Assembly (NCBI GenBank): GCA_024278035.1
Contig: JAJRUA010000319.1
Location: 1 to 5,511, forward strand
Reading direction: 5' to 3'
Source of the DNA: Planctomycetota bacterium
GTDB lineage: Bacteria; Planctomycetota; Planctomycetia; Pirellulales; Lacipirellulaceae
Length of the DNA: 5,511 bases
Shown here: positions 1-5,511 of the stretch, piece by piece
Layout: each line of letters begins with the position of its first letter
Position numbering within the stretch: position 1 is the first letter of the stretch
Notes under the pieces: model-generated
Seen by the model: only the letters and a program-made list of their open reading frames with translations
The model's database searches: none
What the model was told of the DNA's origin: nothing
Made by a program: the position numbers and the translations under genes

Positions 1-1
1 C

Positions 2-52
2 TGTGGAGTTGCCGATAGCTGCTGCGAGCCTTCCTGTGGTTGCGCTGGCTGA
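2..52 (+). CDS. C-terminal tail of a Cys-rich protein (5' end outside window)
   Basis: This reading frame is open from the window edge and ends at TGA 50-52, giving the 16 residues CGVADSCCEPSCGCAG, of which five are cysteine. The CCEPSCGC pattern resembles the repeated Cys-Glu-Pro segments I associate with planctomycete secreted or envelope proteins of unknown function; that link is from memory. A strong intrinsic terminator starts 56 bp after the stop, which fits the end of a + strand gene here. The competing frame 3-62 (ending VVALAEQA, stop TAG 60-62) is also open and cannot be excluded, since only the tail is visible. No function can be assigned. Confidence 0.5.
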   Translation, partial: CGVADSCCEPSCGCAG

Positions 53-107
53 GCAAGCTTAGCAATAGCGAATGGGGCCTTGAGCCCCAAGACGTAAGCA
101 AAACCAA

Positions 108-143
108 CGACCCTCTGCCACCTCGGCAGAGGGTCGTTTTTTT
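108..143 (+). terminator. Strong intrinsic terminator of the upstream gene
   Basis: CGACCCTCTGCC (108-119) and GGCAGAGGGTCG (125-136) form a perfect 12-bp stem with the loop ACCTC, followed directly by seven T residues (137-143). It lies 56 bp after the stop of the Cys-rich tail and should end that transcript. A weaker 6-bp stem (TGGGGC 73-78 / GCCCCA 84-89) sits just before it. Confidence 0.93.
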
Positions 144-200
144 ATGCTATTACAGAATGTGATGGCCTTGTCGAACAATTCCCTTAAAGCGTTTTTTTTG

Positions 201-230
201 ACAGGATAAAACAGGATAAAACAGGATGGA
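201..230. repeat. Tandem 10-bp repeat ACAGGATAAA
   Basis: ACAGGATAAA occurs at 201-210 and again at 211-220. A third, diverged copy ACAGGATGGA follows at 221-230, and CGGGATCAGC (231-240) may be a further decayed unit. It is preceded by a T8 run (192-199). Similar ACAGGAT repeats are, from memory, common in intergenic DNA of planctomycetes and other bacteria. Here it starts a roughly 160-bp repeat-rich block that also contains the inverted repeat at 289-360. Confidence 0.8.
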
Positions 231-288
231 CGGGATCAGCCGATCGAGGGTCTCTGTTTTCGTAGCCGTTCACGGCTCTGAAGAAGTG

Positions 289-360
289 AACCACGACGAC
301 ACAACGGCCACGACGTAAAAGTCTTGCTGTGTTTGTTGAGTTCGTCGTGTCGTTGTGGTT
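289..360. repeat. Imperfect 18-bp inverted repeat
   Basis: AACCACGACGACACAACG (289-306) and CGTCGTGTCGTTGTGGTT (343-360) are reverse complements at 16 of 18 positions, with a 36-bp spacer. On the + strand RNA one of the two differences is a G-U pair. A second copy of the short word CACGACG (310-315 region) lies inside the left part of the spacer. The right arm is followed by GATTTTTTGC, so a + strand transcript would form a stem followed by T6 three bases later, giving it some terminator character. No gene lies between the arms. Confidence 0.7.
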
Positions 361-564
361 GATTTTTTGCTTATCCTTTCGCATTGTTTCGTAGTTTCAA
401 GCTGCTTCGGTCGTAAGCGGTTACCTATCTTTCTTCAAAACTCTTCTCCTGAAAATCCTATCAATAAATTCTTTCCAAATGGATTAGCCAACAAGGCCGA
501 ATGCTATTACCGAGACGTCGCTTTTTCTTCCATTGGCCTGTTTCCCAATGTTTATCACACAAGC

Positions 565-593
565 TAGACAATCTAACGGCGCTCAACGATAAT
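565..593 (+). promoter_or_regulatory. Sigma70-like promoter for the DUF1598-type gene
   Basis: The -35 candidate TAGACA (565-570) and the -10 candidate GATAAT (588-593) each differ from consensus by one base and are separated by exactly 17 bp. Transcription would start near 600, leaving a leader of about 60 nt before ATG 663. The upstream part of the in-frame extension to ATG 501 would overlap this promoter, which supports the later start. Confidence 0.6.
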
Positions 594-605
594 CCCTCTA
601 TTGCA

Positions 606-641
606 GCCGAGCACGCATGCCGAGTGCGGCCTCTTTTTTTT
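606..641 (+). promoter_or_regulatory. Hairpin plus T8 in the leader (attenuator-like)
   Basis: GCC (606-608) pairs with GGC (628-630) and GCAC (611-614) with GTGC (624-627). This is a 7-bp stem with a 2-nt bulge and a 9-nt loop, followed after CTC by eight T residues (634-641). It lies between the predicted transcription start and the ribosome binding site, so it could cause premature termination. The stem is short and bulged, so it is a weak candidate. Confidence 0.35.
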
Positions 642-651
642 GGAACAGAGC

Positions 652-655
652 GAGG
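652..655 (+). promoter_or_regulatory. Shine-Dalgarno GAGG that favours ATG 663
   Basis: GAGG (652-655) lies 7 nt before ATG 663 and only 4 nt before the adjacent ATG 660. The spacing favours 663, although 660 would add only one Met. No comparable site was noted before ATG 501. Confidence 0.5.
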
Positions 656-662
656 CAGTATG

Positions 663-2252
663 ATGAGCGAGAAGCTAAAGAGAGCGTCGTTTTTTCGATC
701 AGGAAAGCTATTTGCGTTCGGGGCGTTGCTGTTCGTTTTTGTGATGTCTACGTTGCACGCCCAGCAACAGGAGAGAACCCTTCCGTCCGAGCAGGAGACG
801 AGCCAACCTCGTGTGTCTAGCGACTTGCCGCTAGGTTCTTCACTTGGAAACTCTGGCGGGGCCGCTCAAGCCGATTTTGATTCGCTTATCGACCTAATCC
901 AATCGACCGTCGATGCTGATTCCTGGGCTGATAACGGGACGGGCGAAGGGCAGATTTTGCCGTTCGACGTCAACGGCGTCTACGCCGACCCTCAGGGAAC
1001 CTTGCGATTTTCTCCCCAGGACGTTAGCCAAGCTGCAGTTCGTAAGGCCCTTCCGGCTAAAAAACAAAAAATAGACAAGAACACTCGTAGCAGCTCACCC
1101 CTACGTTACGTTTCGCTAAGACGCTTAGAAGCTGCGATTGCCGCGCGGCAACGGCAACATTTGCCGCTCACAGAAGAGATGCTAACTCTCGCCGGACTGC
1201 AACGCATCCAGTATCTGATGCTCTATCCAGAAACCGAAGATCTCGTACTCGCCGGGCCAGCGGGAGATTGGCAAGTGGAGCCCGACGGCCGAATTGTCGC
1301 GGTCGAAACGGGGTTGCCGGTTGTTAGGCTTGACGATTTGTTAACGCTATGGCGGCGTCGGCAAGTTCACAAAACCTCGGCCTTCGGTTGCTCAATTTCA
1401 CCGCGGCAAACAGGGCTAGCGAAAACACAAGCCTACCTGCGAGAAACCAATTCTCAACCGATCGATTCAAGGCATCGCCCTGCTTGGCTTACTGGGCTGC
1501 GCAAGAGTCTTGGCCAACAAGAGGTTGATTTTTTTGGCATGGCCGCCAACTCGCACGTTGCGAGAGTTTTGCTGGTAGCCGACTACCACATGAAATTGAT
1601 TGGCATGGGACTCGCCGACTCGGTAGACGGGGTTGCTAGTTATCTCGACACCGTTCAGTTAGACAAAAACGGAAGCCCTCCGCCGATGGCCATTTTGCGA
1701 TGGTGGTTTGCGATGAACTACAAACCTGTAGAAACCGATGCCGAGCGGACTCTCTTTCGCTTGAGAGGGCAGGGCGTCAAAGTTTTGAGCGAGAATGAGC
1801 TGCTCGCAGAACAGGGTCGCCGGGTGCCGACAGGACAATCGAATGAATTGAATCGCCGCTTTGCTTCGTCTTTTACGTCGGAATTCGAGGCGATTTGTCT
1901 GCGATACCCGCTCTACGGTGAGCTACGTAATGTTTTCGACCTCTCGATGGTCATTGCGATTATCGAGCGAGAAGGGCTCGCCGAACGGATTGGCTGGTTG
2001 CCGAGAGGGTTTGCCGACAGCCGTCAATTGAGATTGCCAACCGAAAAAGTTCCCCGCGTGGTCGAAACAGTTCTCAACCATCGGGTAATCAAGGGCCGGC
2101 ACATCGTGGCAGGAATCAGCGGCGGCGTCTGGCTCGATACCGAGAAGTCGCTCGCGGTACGCAAGGCAAAAGATACGGCCATGTTGCAAGTGAAAAAGCA
2201 ACTGCCCGAGACAGCCGAAGGGAACGGCGGAAACCTCTGGTGGTGGGATTAG
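663..2252 (+). CDS. Exported DUF1598-type protein of unknown function
   Basis: The product has 529 residues. Residues 1-33 form a Sec signal peptide: a basic start (KLKR, residues 4-7), the hydrophobic core LFAFGALLFVFVMSTL (16-31) and likely cleavage after LHA at 33. A low-complexity Ser/Gln/Gly stretch follows. The segment from Cys243 (CSISPRQTGLAKTQ) through VDFFG, ADYHMK (306-311), GMGLADS and RWWF (346-349) matches my memory of DUF1598, a family largely confined to planctomycetes. The C-terminal part adds YPLYGELRNVFDLS (415-428) and NHRVI...GISGGV (472-489), and the chain ends in LWWWD. I see no membrane segment after the signal peptide, no sorting motif and no recognised catalytic motif. 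The start at 663 is chosen for the signal peptide and the GAGG site; an in-frame ATG at 501 would run through the promoter and bury the signal peptide. No partner gene is adjacent. The family call is from recalled pattern, not a search. Confidence 0.85.
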   Translation: MSEKLKRASFFRSGKLFAFGALLFVFVMSTLHAQQQERTLPSEQETSQPRVSSDLPLGSSLGNSGGAAQADFDSLIDLIQSTVDADSWADNGTGEGQILPFDVNGVYADPQGTLRFSPQDVSQAAVRKALPAKKQKIDKNTRSSSPLRYVSLRRLEAAIAARQRQHLPLTEEMLTLAGLQRIQYLMLYPETEDLVLAGPAGDWQVEPDGRIVAVETGLPVVRLDDLLTLWRRRQVHKTSAFGCSISPRQTGLAKTQAYLRETNSQPIDSRHRPAWLTGLRKSLGQQEVDFFGMAANSHVARVLLVADYHMKLIGMGLADSVDGVASYLDTVQLDKNGSPPPMAILRWWFAMNYKPVETDAERTLFRLRGQGVKVLSENELLAEQGRRVPTGQSNELNRRFASSFTSEFEAICLRYPLYGELRNVFDLSMVIAIIEREGLAERIGWLPRGFADSRQLRLPTEKVPRVVETVLNHRVIKGRHIVAGISGGVWLDTEKSLAVRKAKDTAMLQVKKQLPETAEGNGGNLWWWD

Positions 2253-2376
2253 TGCGTGTCGCACGGACGTGCTCCGGTCACCGCACTGGCATTTTAGCGT
2301 CCAACCGTGCTATGAGCGGAACACCCGCCTGGGAATTGCTCGAAGTGCGACATTTCAAAATCCTCAGCGGACGGAC

Positions 2377-2404
2377 AAGCCCAGGGTTTGCAATCCTTGG
2401 GCTT
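2377..2404 (+). terminator. Terminator-like hairpin after the DUF1598-type gene
   Basis: AAGCCCAGGG (2377-2386) pairs with CCTTGGGCTT (2395-2404) over 10 positions, including one G-U pair, with an 8-nt loop. It lies 124 bp after the stop codon. The following bases, CCTTATTGTC, are only mildly T-rich, so termination may be weak or the hairpin may serve as a 3' end stabiliser. Confidence 0.4.
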
Positions 2405-2616
2405 CCTTATTGTCGTCGAGCGGTTGGCCATCAGGCAGGCAAAGTCATGGAGGCTCGAATTGGCGAGGAATCTCTTGGCGTCCTTGCTATGCTACTAAAA
2501 AAATCGACTTTGCAGTTCGCCTGCCTGGCCAAAAAAGACCTTCGCATTGCCACCCCCAAAATGCGATAATTCACCTCCCAATCATTTCGCTTTCCGACTT
2601 CCAAATTCGCACTCAA

Positions 2617-2775
2617 TTTTGTCCCATTTGAGGTGCCCGAAAATCCTAAATCGAGCCCATTTTGTCCCATGACCGAGGAGAAAAACCCTAGGATTCGAGA
2701 AGCAAACAAGTATCGTACGGGACAAAATCCCCGAATTTTGTCCCAAAACATGGGACCCCTACAAATGGGACAAAA
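2617..2775. repeat. Cluster of five GGGACAAAA motifs in both orientations
   Basis: TTTTGTCCC is at 2617-2625, 2660-2668 and 2736-2744. Its complement GGGACAAAA is at 2719-2727 and 2767-2775. Three of the five extend to the 11-mer ATGGGACAAAA (2617-2627, 2660-2670, 2765-2775), and a partial copy ATGGGAC lies at 2750-2756. Copies 3 and 4 form a perfect 10-bp hairpin (2719-2728/2735-2744, loop CCCCGA). Copies 4 and 5 form an alternative perfect 10-bp pair (2736-2745/2766-2775), so the two folds exclude each other. Confidence 0.85.
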
Positions 2776-2915
2776 ACCCAATCGGGGGGCAAGAACAAAG
2801 AAACTAGAGGTTAGAAAACCAACGCCCAGCAACAAAAGCAACTGGCAAAAAAACCGGTGGCCCCGATTTAACAGATCGCCGAAGCAGCCCCCTACATCTC
2901 TGCCCCGCGCCCCGC

Positions 2916-2921
2916 TATACT
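2916..2921 (+). promoter_or_regulatory. Possible -10 box TATACT upstream of carA
   Basis: TATACT (2916-2921) is a good -10 match, but I find no -35 hexamer at the right distance; the sequence before it is C-rich. A short direct repeat TGCCAG (2921-2926, 2932-2937) follows. If used, it would give carA a leader of about 250 nt containing all the hairpins between 2950 and 3161. This is a weak candidate based on one element. Confidence 0.22.
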
Positions 2922-2941
2922 GCCAGAATAATGCCAGCGCA

Positions 2942-2981
2942 TAAAAAAAGAGGGTTCTTGTTCGCCGGACCAAGAACCCTC
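2942..2981 (-). terminator. Intrinsic terminator pointing to the minus strand
   Basis: GAGGGTTCTTG (2950-2960) and CAAGAACCCTC (2971-2981) form a perfect 11-bp stem with a 10-nt loop. On the minus strand the stem is followed at once by seven T residues (the A run 2943-2949) and then AT. On the + strand it is followed by AAATTC, so it is a terminator in the minus direction only. No minus-strand gene is visible to its right, where carA runs the other way. Confidence 0.7.
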
Positions 2982-2989
2982 AAATTCTA

Positions 2990-3029
2990 AGGCTGACCAA
3001 CCAATTGCTTGGTCGGAGACCCACAGCCT
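2990..3029. repeat. Nested inverted repeat beside the minus-strand terminator
   Basis: AGGCTG (2990-2995) pairs with CAGCCT (3024-3029), and inside it GACCAA (2995-3000) pairs with TTGGTC (3009-3014) around an 8-nt loop. The two stems share base 2995 and could stack with a bulge of about 9 nt on one side. The pattern is compatible with a folded RNA on either strand: part of a carA leader on +, or part of a small RNA ending at the 2942-2981 terminator on minus. Confidence 0.4.
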
Positions 3030-3085
3030 ACAAGCAACTATCGGAAGAAAACCGTAAAATAATAATGGCTTAAGAGGCGAAAGGC

Positions 3086-3161
3086 GAGAGGTTGGAGGGT
3101 AGCTGCTGCCATCAGCCAAACTTTTCGTCACAACCCTCTTTTTCCTACCCCCCCACCTCTC
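3086..3161 (+). promoter_or_regulatory. Long imperfect inverted repeat in the carA leader
   Basis: GAGAGGTTGGAGGGTA (3086-3101) is complementary to TACCCCCCCACCTCTC (3146-3161) at 14 of 16 positions, with a 44-nt loop. Because the right arm is duplicated (3162-3176), the left arm could pair with either copy. The left arm can also form a shorter stem, GAGGGT (3095-3100) with ACCCTC (3133-3138), which is followed by TTTTT (3139-3143) and so resembles a terminator. The two folds are mutually exclusive, which is the layout of an attenuator, but purine/pyrimidine-rich low-complexity DNA can produce it by chance. Confidence 0.35.
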
Positions 3162-3176
3162 ACCCCCCCACCTCTC
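3147..3176 (+). repeat. Perfect 15-bp tandem duplication directly before carA
   Basis: The unit ACCCCCCCACCTCTC occurs at 3147-3161 and is repeated without change at 3162-3176, two bases before ATG 3179. It fills the place where a Shine-Dalgarno site would be and contains almost no purines. The C7 tracts make slippage likely. The unit length is a multiple of three and stays open in the carA frame (reading PPTSHPPTS), but such an extension is not typical of CarA. Confidence 0.9.
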
Positions 3177-3178
3177 TC

Positions 3179-4315
<1,137 letters not shown>

Positions 4316-4432
4316 CACCTCGCTTCTGCTCTCTCGGATGGAGCTTTGTTTTGGTATCCTCCGCCGCCCAAATTGCGCGCGTACCAATCCTCCTGGCCGC
4401 GATTCCTCCGATACTCGAACTCCCTGTCCACT

Positions 4433-5511
4433 ATGCTCAAAGCGCTCGAACTCAACGGCTTTAAGAGCTTTGCAGACCGAACGCGGTTCGAGTTCCCCAC
4501 CGGCATTACCGCGGTCGTCGGACCCAACGGCTCAGGCAAGTCGAACATTGTCGACGCGATCAAATGGGTACTCGGCACCCAAAGCGCCAAAGCACTTCGC
4601 GGCAAGGAGATGACCGACGTCATCTTTAGCGGTGCTCAGGGCCGTGGGCAGACCAACGCGGCAGAAGTCACGTTGATTTTCGACAACACCGAGGGCGTCC
4701 TCGACGTTGACGCCGAAGAAGTGCAAATCTCACGTCGCGTTTACCGCAGCGGCGAAGGCGAATATCTCATTAATCGCCAGCCCTGCCGTCTTCGCGATAT
4801 CCGCGAAGTGTTTGCTGGCACCGGCGTCTCGACCGGCTCCTATAGCATCATCGAACAAGGCAAAGTCGACGCCCTGCTTCAGTCGTCTCCTCGCGAGCGA
4901 CGTTTGATGTTCGAGGAAGCCGCAGGCGTGAGTCGATTCAAATTGAAACGCCAAGAGGCCGACCGTCGCCTCCAACGTGTCGATCAAAATCTGTTACGAC
5001 TCTCCGACATTGTCGACGAACTCGACTCACGACTTCGCAGCGTACGCTCCCAAGCCGGCCGCGCTCGCAAGTACAAAGAACAAGCCGATCGCCTCAAAGA
5101 GCTACGTATTCAAGTAGGCCTTGCCGACTGGCTTGAGCAAACCGCTAGGCTCGAACACTTCGATCGGCAGGCAACGAACCAGCGCCAGGCCAGCGAAGAA
5201 ATGCAGGAACTGCTAGCCGGCAGCGACCAAAAGCTGAGTCTGCTCGAAGAGTCGATCGACCAGCTGCAAGATCAAACCCACGATATCGTCAATCGAGTCA
5301 CCATCGCCCGCGAGCAAATTGCTCAATTCGAGTCGACTCGCCGAAGCCAACTGGCCCGTAGCGACGAGCTGCGACAAGAATCGCAGCGGATGCAGCAGCA
5401 GTTGCTCACAATGACCTCGCGTGCCGGCAATGCCCAACAACTTGTCGCAGAGACCTCAGCTGAGTTTCAAACTGCCCAACAGCAATTTGACGAATCGAGC
5501 CGTCAGGTCCA
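4433..5511 (+). CDS. smc: Chromosome segregation protein SMC, N-terminal part (3' end outside window)
   Basis: SMC is the ATPase of bacterial condensin; it dimerises and, with ScpA and ScpB, organises and segregates the chromosome. The first 359 codons are present of roughly 1200 in a full SMC. The start MLKALELNGFKSFADRT is the family's canonical N-terminus. Walker A is GPNGSGKS (30-37). YLINR (111-115), EQGKVD (141-146) and FEEAAG (160-165) are the expected head-domain signatures, followed by the conserved RFKLKR. From about 170 the chain is a charged, Gln/Glu-rich coiled coil to the window edge; the hinge, second coil, signature motif and Walker B lie beyond it. ATG 4433 follows the carA stop by 117 bp, with no Shine-Dalgarno site and no terminator in between, so joint transcription with carA is possible. 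The gap is also open in the same frame, but the extra sequence is unlike SMC. Confidence 0.96.
   Translation, partial: MLKALELNGFKSFADRTRFEFPTGITAVVGPNGSGKSNIVDAIKWVLGTQSAKALRGKEMTDVIFSGAQGRGQTNAAEVTLIFDNTEGVLDVDAEEVQISRRVYRSGEGEYLINRQPCRLRDIREVFAGTGVSTGSYSIIEQGKVDALLQSSPRERRLMFEEAAGVSRFKLKRQEADRRLQRVDQNLLRLSDIVDELDSRLRSVRSQAGRARKYKEQADRLKELRIQVGLADWLEQTARLEHFDRQATNQRQASEEMQELLAGSDQKLSLLEESIDQLQDQTHDIVNRVTIAREQIAQFESTRRSQLARSDELRQESQRMQQQLLTMTSRAGNAQQLVAETSAEFQTAQQQFDESSRQV

Larger units (their letters stand above)
144..662. other. Non-coding spacer of 519 bp upstream of the DUF1598-type gene
   Basis: I see no credible gene here. The open frames are short, overlap each other on both strands and encode low-quality sequence. 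The left half (about 190-360) holds repeated elements: a 10-bp tandem repeat, a small perfect hairpin AGCCGT/ACGGCT (264-269/272-277) and an 18-bp imperfect inverted repeat. From about 361 to 560 the DNA is AT-richer and I recognise nothing in it. The right end carries the promoter and leader of the next gene. Confidence 0.75.
2253..3178. other. 926-bp spacer without a credible gene
   Basis: Overlapping open frames exist on both strands (the longest is about 180 codons on the minus strand, 2431-2973), but none has a convincing start, composition or recognisable motif. The minus-strand one runs through a repeat cluster and a terminator stem. The spacer begins with a tiny hairpin GTGCG/CGCAC (2252-2256/2260-2264) overlapping the stop codon of the previous gene. 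It then holds a terminator-like hairpin (2377-2404), the GGGACAAAA cluster (2617-2775), a minus-strand terminator (2943-2981), a nested inverted repeat (2990-3029) and the carA leader (about 3086-3178). From 2405 to 2610 I see nothing specific. Confidence 0.65.

Noticed and set aside
184..384. Minus-strand open frame of 66 codons upstream of the promoter
   Set aside because: It consists of the tandem repeat and inverted repeat read as protein and lacks a credible start context.
501..662. Upstream in-frame start (ATG 501) for the DUF1598-type protein
   Set aside because: It would place 54 extra residues before a clear signal peptide and translate through the promoter and the leader hairpin.
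2269..2631. Plus-strand open frames of about 110-120 codons after the DUF1598-type gene
   Set aside because: They overlap each other in different frames, run through the terminator-like hairpin, and the products show no domain, signal or biased composition typical of a real protein.
2431..2973. Minus-strand open frame of 180 codons in the long spacer
   Set aside because: It starts inside the minus-strand terminator stem, crosses the GGGACAAAA cluster, has no ribosome binding site that I can see, and its sequence (FCPI, WDKI, FCPV, MGQN) is just the repeat read in different frames.
3147..3176. CRISPR-like or larger tandem array at the carA start
   Set aside because: There are only two units of 15 bp with no spacer, so it is a simple tandem duplication.
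3092..3178. Upstream in-frame TTG start for carA
   Set aside because: The added 29 residues are low complexity, come from the tandem duplication, and have no counterpart in CarA proteins, while the 3179 start aligns the catalytic residues with E. coli numbering.

Overview
The window looks like a piece of a chromosome from a planctomycete, most likely of the Pirellula/Rhodopirellula group. This rests on three things. A secreted protein resembles the planctomycete-specific DUF1598 family. A Cys-rich protein tail (CCEPSCGC) at the left edge is of a type I associate with planctomycete secreted proteins. The genes are well separated by long repeat-bearing spacers and have poor or absent Shine-Dalgarno sites. 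The lineage is inferred from family recognition, not from a marker gene alignment.

Layout, left to right, with all recognised genes on the + strand. (1) 2-52 is the last 16 codons of a Cys-rich protein, followed by a textbook intrinsic terminator at 108-143. (2) 144-662 is a spacer holding a 10-bp tandem repeat, an imperfect long inverted repeat, a good sigma70-like promoter (565-593) and a hairpin followed by T8 between that promoter and the next gene. (3) 663-2252 encodes a 529-residue exported protein of the DUF1598 type. (4) 2253-3178 is a 926-bp spacer without a credible gene. It contains five copies of GGGACAAAA in both orientations within 160 bp, an intrinsic terminator that points to the minus strand although no minus-strand gene is visible, a nested inverted repeat, and a perfect 15-bp tandem duplication directly before the next start codon. 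(5) 3179-4315 is carA, the glutaminase subunit of carbamoyl-phosphate synthetase, complete and with every catalytic residue. (6) 4433-5511 is the first 359 codons of smc, the chromosome condensin ATPase, cut off by the window edge in its first coiled coil.

The genes do not form an obvious pathway. CarA feeds arginine and pyrimidine synthesis. SMC organises chromosomes and may share a transcript with carA, since the gap is 117 bp and shows no terminator. The exported DUF1598-type protein appears to be a single-gene unit with its own promoter. No mobile element, CRISPR array, tRNA or rRNA is visible. The least explained part is the 926-bp spacer and the carA leader at its end.
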